From Pedobacter kyungheensis (GTDB lineage Bacteria; Bacteroidota; Bacteroidia; Sphingobacteriales; Sphingobacteriaceae): DNA of 64,000 bases. Shown here piece after piece: positions 18,583 to 25,767 of this stretch; position 1 is the stretch's first letter; the number at the start of each line of letters is the position of its first letter. The notes under the pieces are model-generated. The model was not told where the DNA came from and did not search any database. It saw only the letters and a program-made list of their open reading frames with translations. The stretch lies in assembly GCF_000812965.1 (NCBI RefSeq), contig NZ_JSYN01000002.1, positions 480,402 through 544,401 of the forward strand. Direction: 5' to 3'. A program made the translations under genes and the position numbers.

Positions 18583-19326
18583 TTACTGATTTCGGTTTGA
18601 TTTTAATAAGCTGCTTTGAACGTACGCAAAGAAAGCATCTTTATAACCTTCACCAATCTGTATCATTTCATTGTTTACCAAACGGATAATATTGCCATCT
18701 ACTTTTTTTATGGCGCTTTTGGCAACAATATTTGATTTGTTTACCCTGATAAATGCGTGAGTTTCGAGCGCTTTTTCAATCTCCTTTAAAGTAAGGTAAG
18801 TGGTATGGGTTTCAGATTTGGTAATAATCTGAATATAGTTTTGTAAAGCTTTGATATAAAGGATTTCATCGATCGCAATGTTTGAAAACGCATACTTGTG
18901 ATCGCCTTTAATGTAAAGGGCAGCAACTTGCTCGGCTTCTCTGGGAGTAGCTTTTGCAGCGTTAGCCTCTTTCTTTAAAATCCGGTCAATGCCTAGTGCA
19001 AATTTTGCGAATGAAATGGGTTTAAGTAAGTATTGATCTGATTGTACATCAAATGCTTGCAGGGCATAGTCGGGATGTGCGGTGGTAAATATCAGATATT
19101 TAGCTTTCTCTCTGATGTTTTTAGCCAGCTCCAGACCATTTATGCCTGGCATGTCAATATCCATAAACAATAAATCAATCTCATCGTCAACACTAATTTC
19201 TGTAAGTGCCTGTACAGGACTGGTGAAAGTCTTAAAAACAGTTAAACCAGGCATTTCGGCAATGTGATCAGTGAGTACCTCAATTGCATGCTGCTCGTCG
19301 TCAATAACAACGCATTTTAGATTCAT
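18583..19326 (-). CDS. LytTR-family response regulator
   Basis: This 247-residue protein has a receiver domain (about 3-120) with an acidic pocket in VVIDDE, the phospho-acceptor in LLFMDIDMPGINGLEL and a conserved Lys in LLKPISF. The C-terminal LytTR DNA-binding domain (about 145-245) shows YIKALQNYIQIITKSETHTT and FIRVNKSNIVA. LytTR proteins bind paired direct repeats about 21 bp apart, which is exactly what is seen at 17692-17741 and 19438-19473. It is the probable partner of the LytS-type kinase at 16562-17677. Start is the ATG at 19326. Confidence 0.93.
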   Translation of the reverse strand: MNLKCVVIDDEQHAIEVLTDHIAEMPGLTVFKTFTSPVQALTEISVDDEIDLLFMDIDMPGINGLELAKNIREKAKYLIFTTAHPDYALQAFDVQSDQYLLKPISFAKFALGIDRILKKEANAAKATPREAEQVAALYIKGDHKYAFSNIAIDEILYIKALQNYIQIITKSETHTTYLTLKEIEKALETHAFIRVNKSNIVAKSAIKKVDGNIIRLVNNEMIQIGEGYKDAFFAYVQSSLLKSNRNQ

Positions 19327-19437
19327 GATTATTAAAATATGTTTGTTTTTATGATTTGTTGCAAGTTAAATAAAAATGCAATGATTTAGCAATTGCGCTT
19401 AAAAAAACTTCTACCCTGGTTTATCAGAAAAAACCGG

Positions 19438-19507
19438 GGGTTTCGTGTAAAATTCTCCGGGGTTCATGTAAAAAACTTACCATCCCAACTTCTTTTTCTA
19501 ATCTTTA
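19438..19507 (+). promoter_or_regulatory. Second direct-repeat operator and promoter
   Basis: GGGTTTCGTGTAAAA (19438-19452) and GGGGTTCATGTAAAA (19459-19473) are direct repeats 21 bp apart. ATCTTTA (19501-19507) begins exactly 34 bp after the start of the second TGTAAAA (19467), the same spacing and orientation as at the peptide promoter. It points to the plus strand, toward the 124-aa gene at 19718. The rest of the 390-bp intergenic region is A/T-rich with only a 10-codon ATG frame (19554-19586), which I do not call as a gene. Confidence 0.62.
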
Positions 19508-19717
19508 AACTGTTTGCCAAAAACAAATAATTGGAAGTGTTAAAAAGCTCCCGATGAAAAACATCTGCCTACCCAATTTTGTGTAGCCTGTAGATAAGCC
19601 AATTAAAAACAGGCCATACAATGCTGGGTTAGAAATTAAAAGAATTGAAAACAATAAAAAGATTTAAATAATACCGAGAAACAAGAAAATATTCCCCTAC
19701 ATCTATCTTCCTCCAAA

Positions 19718-20092
19718 ATGAAACACAACGAATACGAGTATTTACTTAATAAGATCTACTACAACGGCATCCTTAAAAAACAAGGAATGAACGCAGATAT
19801 TTATCAGAGAATGCAGAACGAATACAGCAATCTTGATATGAAAAATCTGGTAGAGGGCAAGCTGGATAGCGAATATGCTTTCAGAAAATCTTTCCTGGTT
19901 GTGCGTAACTATGTGCAACAAGCCATCAAAGATGGAATGAAAAGTTTTCAGTTCACCATGCGTGCCGGTGATATTACTAAGCTTACTTATATGGTTGATA
20001 TGTTGAACAGGAATTTTTTCGATAAACAAAGTTTAGATCAGATCATCATCACTGCCAATTCGGTATTCAGTCAGTATAATTTAAAAAATTAA
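19718..20092 (+). CDS. Unknown 124-aa protein, probably co-regulated with the peptides
   Basis: I do not recognise this family. The protein is soluble, mixed alpha/beta, without signal peptide, membrane segment or cysteine. It is rich in Tyr, Asn, Lys and Met, with stretches such as NEYEYLLNKIYYNGILKK and DGMKSFQFTMRAGDITKLTY. It follows the second direct-repeat operator (about 210 bp of leader from the predicted -7 element), so it may belong to the LanB/peptide system, for example as a resistance, maturation or signalling factor. That is inference only. The next gene starts 19 bp downstream on the same strand. Confidence 0.75.
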   Translation: MKHNEYEYLLNKIYYNGILKKQGMNADIYQRMQNEYSNLDMKNLVEGKLDSEYAFRKSFLVVRNYVQQAIKDGMKSFQFTMRAGDITKLTYMVDMLNRNFFDKQSLDQIIITANSVFSQYNLKN

Positions 20093-20111
20093 TTATCAAT
20101 AAGATATAACC

Positions 20112-20588
20112 ATGGAATTAAAAGACGAAATCGGGCAATTTGCCGTAAGAATTAAGAAAATGCTTCCACAAGTTCAATCTGAAGATTTAACGCGGAATGC
20201 CTTAGTAATGCCTTTTATTCAAATCTTAGGATTTGATCCTTCTGAGGTTCAATCTGAAGCCGTTTTAGATTTTGGTGTTAAGAAAAGCAAAAAGGTTGAT
20301 TATACCATTATGAAAGATGGCGAACCAACTATTTTAGTAGAGTGTAAACACCATAACGATAATTTAGATATTCACGATTCACGCTTGTCTAAATATTTCC
20401 GTAAAACTAAAGCTAAATACGGTTTATTAACCAATGGTTTAGTATACCGCTTTTATACAGAGAAAATGGTTAGATCTAAGAAAAACCAGGAGCCTGCTTT
20501 TGAATTTAAAATTACAGATACAAAAGCTGCTACCATTGCAAAAATGATCGAAGATCATAAAGATTACTTTAACGTAAATCAGAAATAA
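20112..20588 (+). CDS. Stand-alone HsdR N-terminal (type I restriction R-like) domain protein
   Basis: This 158-residue protein matches the HSDR_N nuclease-fold domain of type I restriction R subunits, without helicase or translocase domains. PD-(D/E)xK-like residues are visible: an Asp in KKVDYTIMKDGE and Glu-Cys-Lys in TILVECKHHND. The family motif NALVMPFIQILGFDPSEV lies near the N-terminus. Such short proteins are common in Bacteroidota and are not part of a full restriction system. A paralogue with the same motifs is at 59040-60104. It lies 19 bp after the 124-aa gene, so it may share its transcript. Confidence 0.85.
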   Translation: MELKDEIGQFAVRIKKMLPQVQSEDLTRNALVMPFIQILGFDPSEVQSEAVLDFGVKKSKKVDYTIMKDGEPTILVECKHHNDNLDIHDSRLSKYFRKTKAKYGLLTNGLVYRFYTEKMVRSKKNQEPAFEFKITDTKAATIAKMIEDHKDYFNVNQK

Positions 20589-20651
20589 GCCGCTTTAAGT
20601 AGCTAATACAATATTAATTTTAATCTAAGAGTTCCCGAAAATTCTTACCTA

Positions 20652-20681
20652 AAGTCCTGATGTAAATCAGGACTTTTTTTT
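20652..20681 (+). terminator. Rho-independent terminator (plus strand)
   Basis: A perfect 10-bp stem, AAGTCCTGAT / ATCAGGACTT with a GTAA loop, is followed by a run of T. It ends the 19718-20588 transcript. Confidence 0.92.
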
Positions 20682-20705
20682 TGCCCTGATTTGCTGATTA
20701 ATCCA

Positions 20706-20741
20706 CAAAAAAGGGGAGCAACCCAATTGGTGCTCCCCTTT
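20706..20741 (-). terminator. Rho-independent terminator of htpG
   Basis: An 11-bp stem, AAAGGGGAGCA (20710-20720) with TGCTCCCCTTT (20731-20741), has a T tract on the minus strand (A run at 20707-20712). Confidence 0.9.
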
Positions 20742-20765
20742 ATACAAAATCAGCTTTAAGGCTGC

Positions 20766-22652
20766 TTAAATTAACGCTACGCTTCTGCTCACAAAAGCGG
20801 TTAATTCTGCTCCTGTTAACATACCTTGTGCCAATAGCGCTAAATCTACCGCTTGTTTAGCTAAGGTGCTTTGCTCTGCCTCATCCGATTTAAGGATTTT
20901 GCTAATCAGCTTGTGGTTACCGTTAATGGCCACCTTATAATTGTCTGGCATTTGGCCATAAAAGCCCATTCCACCTCCCATGGCAGCCATATCTTTCATA
21001 CGGCGTATAAATTCATCCATGGTAATGGTAACAGGTAGTTCTTCAGGGTGTAAAGCCACAATCTCTACATGCATGCCCGGTTTAGTAATTGCCTTTTCGA
21101 AAATGCCGGTTACTTCCTTAACCTGATCTTCGGTTAAAACATGTTCGTTCTGCTCATCTTTCTCAATTAATTTGTCAGCAACACTCGAATCAACACGTTT
21201 GATCGAAGTTTTTTCCAGTTTTTGCTCTAATTGATTGATGAAATGGTTGTCGATCGGTGAATCGAGTACCAGTACATCGTATTCCTTTTTGTTAGCAGAT
21301 TGGATAAAGGCATCCTGTTTAGCTGCATCATTGGTGTATAAATAAACCACGCTGCCATTTTTGTCGGTTTGTAAAGGCGATATCTTCTCCTTGTATTCGG
21401 GTAAAGTATAAAGTTCATTTTTGGTGTTACCAACCAAAGCGAAATCTTTAGCCTTGTCGTAAAATTTCTCTTCGCTAATCATACCATATTTAACAAAAAG
21501 ACCAATGTCTTTCCATTTTTCTTCGTATGCTTTGCGGTCTTTAGTAAACAGTTCGGCCAGTTTATCAGCTACCTTTTTGGTAATGTAGTTGTTAATCTTT
21601 TTAACGTTGCTATCAGCTTGTAAGAAACTACGCGATACGTTTAACGGAATATCAGGCGAATCGATTACACCGTGCAACAACATCAGGAACTCAGGCACAA
21701 TATCTTTTACCTCATCAGTAATAAATACCTGGCGCGAGTATAATTTGATTTTGTTGCGTTGCATTTCGAAGTCGTTTTTCAACTTAGGGAAATACAATAC
21801 ACCGGTTAAGTTAAACGGATAATCAACATTTAAGTGAATCCAGAATAAAGGCTCTTCTGAAAATGGATATAACTCGCGGTAAAAACTCAGGTAATCTTCG
21901 TCTGACAAATCTGCAGGAGCTTTTGTCCAGATGGGGTTCGTGGTGTTGATGATGTTATCAACAGTTATATCGCTGTATTTTGCTTTGCCTTCTTCATCAA
22001 CACCATCTTCAACAGATTCGGTTTTAGTACCAAACTTAATTGGAACCGGTAAAAATTTAGCGTATTTATCCAGGATTTCCTGTAGTTTCGATTCTTCTAA
22101 GAATTCTTCTGAATCTTTGTTTACGTGAAGAATAATATCGGTGCCACGGGTGGTTTTAGTGCCTTCGGTGATCTCAAATTCGGTGCTGCCATCGCAAACC
22201 CAACGAGCAGGTTCTGCACCATCCTGATAAGATAGGGTCTGTATTTCTACCAAATCAGCTACCATAAAGGCCGAATAGAAACCTAAACCGAATTTACCGA
22301 TGATTTCGTTAGCATCTTTGGCATCTTTGAATTTCTCTACAAACTCACTCGCTCCTGAAAATGCAACCTGGTTAATGTATTTTTTAATTTCTTCGGCAGT
22401 CATACCTAAACCGTTATCGCTAATGGTAATGGTTTTTGCTGCTTTATCAACTGCAACCTGTACCAATGGCTGACCAACTTCGCCGTTAAACTGGCCCAGT
22501 GAACCTAGCCTTTTAATCTTTTGAACTGCATCTACTGCGTTAGAAACTAACTCACGAAGAAAAATTTCGTTATCAGAGTATAAAAACTTCTTAATTATAG
22601 GGAAAATATTCTCGGTATGGATGGAGATATTTCCTTTTTCCTGTATGCTCAT
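20766..22652 (-). CDS. htpG: Molecular chaperone HtpG (Hsp90)
   Basis: This 628-residue bacterial Hsp90 is an ATP-dependent cytosolic dimeric chaperone. The N-terminal GHKL ATPase domain has FLRELVSNAVDAVQKIK, the nucleotide-binding ISDNGLGMTAEEI and GKFGLGFYSAFMVAD. The middle domain contains LYFPKLKNDFEMQRNKIKLY and VSRSFLQADSNVKKI. A shorter, acidic C-terminal part has a MGGGMGFYGQMP loop as in Bacteroidota homologues. Start is the ATG at 22652. A tetranucleotide tract, (AAGG)11, lies 83-126 bp upstream and could influence expression. The gene appears monocistronic with its own terminator. Confidence 0.98.
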   Translation of the reverse strand: MSIQEKGNISIHTENIFPIIKKFLYSDNEIFLRELVSNAVDAVQKIKRLGSLGQFNGEVGQPLVQVAVDKAAKTITISDNGLGMTAEEIKKYINQVAFSGASEFVEKFKDAKDANEIIGKFGLGFYSAFMVADLVEIQTLSYQDGAEPARWVCDGSTEFEITEGTKTTRGTDIILHVNKDSEEFLEESKLQEILDKYAKFLPVPIKFGTKTESVEDGVDEEGKAKYSDITVDNIINTTNPIWTKAPADLSDEDYLSFYRELYPFSEEPLFWIHLNVDYPFNLTGVLYFPKLKNDFEMQRNKIKLYSRQVFITDEVKDIVPEFLMLLHGVIDSPDIPLNVSRSFLQADSNVKKINNYITKKVADKLAELFTKDRKAYEEKWKDIGLFVKYGMISEEKFYDKAKDFALVGNTKNELYTLPEYKEKISPLQTDKNGSVVYLYTNDAAKQDAFIQSANKKEYDVLVLDSPIDNHFINQLEQKLEKTSIKRVDSSVADKLIEKDEQNEHVLTEDQVKEVTGIFEKAITKPGMHVEIVALHPEELPVTITMDEFIRRMKDMAAMGGGMGFYGQMPDNYKVAINGNHKLISKILKSDEAEQSTLAKQAVDLALLAQGMLTGAELTAFVSRSVALI

Positions 22653-22734
22653 ATGTAAGTAAATTGTTTAATCTATATCCTGCATAACAAGGGTTGTTCC
22701 AAAGGGTTTTATTTGCCAAAATGACAGATTGGTT

Positions 22735-22778
22735 AAGGAAGGAAGGAAGGAAGGAAGGAAGGAAGGAAGGAAGGAAGG
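22735..22778. repeat. (AAGG)11 tetranucleotide microsatellite
   Basis: Eleven exact AAGG units (CCTT on the minus strand) lie in the htpG upstream region, between htpG and the receiver gene. The minus-strand frame with repeated SFLP codons is a product of this tract and is not a gene. Confidence 0.97.
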
Positions 22779-22782
22779 GGGC

Positions 22783-22822
22783 AAAAAAAGAAAAGCCAAA
22801 AAACAATATGTCCTTTGGCTTT
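22783..22822 (-). terminator. Terminator of the receiver gene
   Basis: A 9-bp stem, AAAGCCAAA (22792-22800) with TTTGGCTTT (22814-22822), carries a T-rich tract on the minus strand just beyond. It lies 18 bp after the receiver stop codon. Confidence 0.75.
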
Positions 22823-22840
22823 AAAATCGTGTATGATGTT

Positions 22841-23233
22841 CTAATTTAAAAGAAAACTTGGCTGGTCTTCTTCCAGGGAAAGAATTTTTGAAATTTTCTT
22901 CAGGAGTACATCCATCTGGAAAGGTTTGGATAAGAAATCATCCTGACCATAGTTCAGGGTTGTAAAATCTTTCGGATCGTATAAGCCCGAAATCAGTAAA
23001 ATCGGAATTTTTGAAGTGCTTTCTATAGATTTTAACTGTTCGCACAAAATACGCCCATCTATGTGGCCCAGCGAAATATCAAGTAAAATTAAATCCGGGT
23101 TAAATTGTGCTATACGGTTAAAAATTTCTTCTCCATCGTTCAGTGCTGAAACTTTAAATCCGCCAATTTCCAGTATCAATTGTATGGTTTCTAAAACCTC
23201 AATATCATCATCTACTACCAGTATTCTCTTCAT
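22841..23233 (-). CDS. Stand-alone response-regulator receiver protein
   Basis: This is a 130-residue CheY-like protein consisting only of a receiver domain. Visible are the acidic pair in ILVVDDDIEVLE, the phospho-acceptor Asp in PDLILLDISLGHIDG and the Lys in DDFLSKPFQM. There is no output domain, so it probably works by protein contact with a kinase or another regulator. The start is set at the ATG at 23233, because the longer frame would use a TTG at 23245. No cognate kinase is adjacent. Confidence 0.9.
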   Translation of the reverse strand: MKRILVVDDDIEVLETIQLILEIGGFKVSALNDGEEIFNRIAQFNPDLILLDISLGHIDGRILCEQLKSIESTSKIPILLISGLYDPKDFTTLNYGQDDFLSKPFQMDVLLKKISKILSLEEDQPSFLLN

Positions 23234-23342
23234 ATGTGTTAGCAATTATATGCTTTTAAACGTATAACAAAAGTTTGTGTCGTTATGTTTACAATCTTAA
23301 ACATATTTTAACAATTTATGATAGCATTAAGTAGATTTAGAT

Positions 23343-24206
23343 TTAGCTGGCCTGTTGTACAATGCCTTCTTTATGTAAGATGAAGTTAAATAATTCATCT
23401 ATAGGTTTTTGCAGTATTTTGCCAGGTTCGATGCCATTTTCAAGCAATACCGAAATAAGTGCATCCTGATAATAATAAGCAATAGAACCTACAAAATGAC
23501 AAGGCACATTTTTATGTTTCGGGTAATCTTTAACGTTGGTGTCTACAAATTCCTGAAATCCTTTTCTTAATATTTCCTGAATAAATGGGTGGTCTTTATG
23601 GCTGGCCATAAAACGGCTAAAACCTGCCAAATAAATATTTGGAAATGGTTTTTGGTATACATTGGTAATGATCTGCTCTTTTTCTGCCGGAAAGGCTTTT
23701 TTAAATTCGGCAGCTAAGTTTGAAGGCATTTTATTGTACAGGTAGCTTAACAGTACTTTTTTTCCGAAGAAAGTACCAGAACCCTCATCGCCCAAAACAT
23801 AACCCAGGCCATGATGACCATCATGTATTTTCTTCCCGTCGAAATAACAAATATTAGAACCCGTACCTAAAATGCAGTTTAAGCCTTCGGCATTTCCACA
23901 TGTAGCGTATACCGAACCTAAAAGATCGTGATCTACTGAAATAAAGGCTTTTGTGAAAACAGTTGATAACCCGTTCGAAACCACTTCGTGCTTATCAGGA
24001 GAAGAGCAACCCGCGCCAAAAAAGTAAATTTCTTTAACCTCATCTGCATACTGGATTAGGGATTCATTTTTAGCAATTAACTTGGAAATTTCCTGCTCAT
24101 TTAAAAAATAAGGGTTTATTCCCGGCGTACTAAACTTAAGCGTTTCGCCATTGTGATAGCCCATCCAATCGGTTTTTGAAGAGCCACTATCTGCAACAAG
24201 TATCAT
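23343..24206 (-). CDS. BadF/BadG-type ATPase, probable N-acetylglucosamine kinase
   Basis: This 287-residue protein is of the ASKHA fold, similar to eukaryotic-type N-acetylglucosamine kinase, which phosphorylates GlcNAc at C6 using ATP. It has the phosphate-1 motif MILVADSGSSKTDW, an adenosine/phosphate-2 region NCILGTGSNICYFDGK, and GLGYVLGDEGSGTFFGKK around the sugar-binding site. It suits amino-sugar salvage from cell wall or chitin. It is a single gene flanked by non-coding DNA. Substrate specificity cannot be proved from sequence alone. Confidence 0.85.
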   Translation of the reverse strand: MILVADSGSSKTDWMGYHNGETLKFSTPGINPYFLNEQEISKLIAKNESLIQYADEVKEIYFFGAGCSSPDKHEVVSNGLSTVFTKAFISVDHDLLGSVYATCGNAEGLNCILGTGSNICYFDGKKIHDGHHGLGYVLGDEGSGTFFGKKVLLSYLYNKMPSNLAAEFKKAFPAEKEQIITNVYQKPFPNIYLAGFSRFMASHKDHPFIQEILRKGFQEFVDTNVKDYPKHKNVPCHFVGSIAYYYQDALISVLLENGIEPGKILQKPIDELFNFILHKEGIVQQAS

Positions 24207-24401
24207 GGATTAAATATAAAGATAAATTACAGAATTTTAAACTTGCAATAATTTCGTTACCTCATTTTAACGCTTATTGGCAGTATTTTAACTGCGTTGT
24301 ATTTTGTTAAAGGTTTTTAATCAATTGTTTAGGTATTTTAAACATCAGTCAGAAATTATTGCCGTTTTTAATTTAAAAAGAGCCCATGCAGCAATAACCG
24401 A

Positions 24402-24435
24402 TAGTTTAAGCCTTGACATCACCCTGATTAAACTA
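24402..24435. repeat. Hairpin in the 250-bp gap after the efflux operon
   Basis: TAGTTTAA (24402-24409) pairs with TTAAACTA (24428-24435) across an 18-nt loop. On the minus strand an outer AGCCC...GGGCT pair is followed by T residues, so it may terminate the efflux operon. Nothing else is seen in 24207-24455. Confidence 0.5.
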
Positions 24436-24455
24436 CTTCATACAAGCTTAAAGGG

Positions 24456-25766
24456 CTAATTAATCAAATCAATACTTCCACTAATCATTTTTAAAGTGGT
24501 TTCGGCTATTTTGGCCTGGTATTGCATCTCGATGAAACGGTTTTGAGCATCAATGGCATTACGCTGTGCTTCCCGCAGTTCTAAAGGGGCAATGCTCCCT
24601 AAACGGTATTTGGCTAAGGTAATATCCAGGTTTTCTTTGGCAATATCTACATTGCGTTGTTCCAGCTTAATCAGATCCAGATAGGTGCTGTAATTTTCGT
24701 ATGCACTAAGCAATTGCGAGTTTACATCCAGCCTGGTTTTGTTTAAGGTAATGGCCGAATTATCGATCTCTATTTTGGCATTGCGTTCCTGCTGGCGTTG
24801 TAAAAAGCCATTAAACAGATTAATGCTGGCAGTTACGCCATAGGTAAATCCGTTCGCCGCAAACTTTTGGTTAAAACCCGTTGGACTGGTACTGTTTGCC
24901 CTGCTGTAGCCTGAATTTAAGCTTACTGATGGATATCGCGCTCCGCGGATTGATTTTAGGTTTAAAGCGGCAATGCGTTGGTTAATAAAAGCATTTTGCA
25001 CATTCGGATTTTGCTGTTGGGCCATTTCGGCCATTTTGCTAAATGAAATGGCTTTATCCACATCAATTTTATTATCTACCGAAAACGAAGTGCCAACATC
25101 CCTCACCATTAATTGGTTTAAACGCACTTTGGCAACCTGTAAGGTGTTTTTAGCCTGCAAATAGCTCGAAGTATCGGTATTATAATCTACCTGTGCACTT
25201 AACACATCCAGTTTAGAGCCCCGGCCGAGCTGTAGTTTTGTTTTGGCGATATTGGCGCGCAATACGGAAACATCCATCGCACTATCGGCTGCAATAACCA
25301 ACTGCTGCTGCCTTACAATGTCATAATACGCGTTAATTACATCGGCAACGGTAGTTAAAATGGTTAAGCGGGCATTTAGTTCTCCTTGTTTTTGCAATTC
25401 TTTTAAGCGGTCGTAATTGGCAAACATGCTAAAACCATCAAAAATAGTCCAGTTTAAATCGGCACCATAGCTGTTATTGGTACTTTTAGCACCGGTAATT
25501 ACCCTGTCTGGTCCGGTTGCGGGTGTTTGGCGGGTATTCTGGATACTTCCGCCGTTAGTATAACTTCCTGTTAGGTTGGGTAGCATACCTGCATTACCAA
25601 TGTTGGCATTGTTTTTTGCAATATCAACCTGGTTTTTGCTGATTTTAATATCGTAGTTATTCTGTAAAGCAATGGTAATGGCTTCTTGCAGGCTTAGCTT
25701 TTCTTGCGCAAAACCCGAAAGCGATAAGCTTATCAGCAGGATAAATATTCTTAATTTCTTGCTCAT
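24456..25766 (-). CDS. TolC-family outer-membrane efflux protein
   Basis: This is a 436-residue OEP/TolC-type channel forming the outer-membrane exit duct of an RND pump. A signal peptide (IFILLISLSLSGFAQ) is followed by two internal OEP repeats with long helices. Markers are LSLQEAITIALQNNYDIKIS at the start and ENLDITLAKYRLGSIAPLEL near the end. Its start follows the RND gene stop by 1 bp, so the genes are translationally close. It is the third gene of the MFP-RND-OEP operon. Confidence 0.94.
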   Translation of the reverse strand: MSKKLRIFILLISLSLSGFAQEKLSLQEAITIALQNNYDIKISKNQVDIAKNNANIGNAGMLPNLTGSYTNGGSIQNTRQTPATGPDRVITGAKSTNNSYGADLNWTIFDGFSMFANYDRLKELQKQGELNARLTILTTVADVINAYYDIVRQQQLVIAADSAMDVSVLRANIAKTKLQLGRGSKLDVLSAQVDYNTDTSSYLQAKNTLQVAKVRLNQLMVRDVGTSFSVDNKIDVDKAISFSKMAEMAQQQNPNVQNAFINQRIAALNLKSIRGARYPSVSLNSGYSRANSTSPTGFNQKFAANGFTYGVTASINLFNGFLQRQQERNAKIEIDNSAITLNKTRLDVNSQLLSAYENYSTYLDLIKLEQRNVDIAKENLDITLAKYRLGSIAPLELREAQRNAIDAQNRFIEMQYQAKIAETTLKMISGSIDLIN

Positions 25767-25767
25767 C

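Noticed and set aside
19554..19586. 10-codon frame (MKNICLPNFV) in the leader before the 124-aa gene
   Set aside because: It is too short, with no ribosome-binding site or repeats to support a leader peptide.
20112..20588. Part of a type I restriction-modification system
   Set aside because: No methylase, specificity or helicase genes occur in the window; only the N-terminal domain is present.
22591..22806. Minus-strand frame with repeated SFLP residues
   Set aside because: It is produced by translation through the (AAGG)11 tract and overlaps the htpG start; no protein features.
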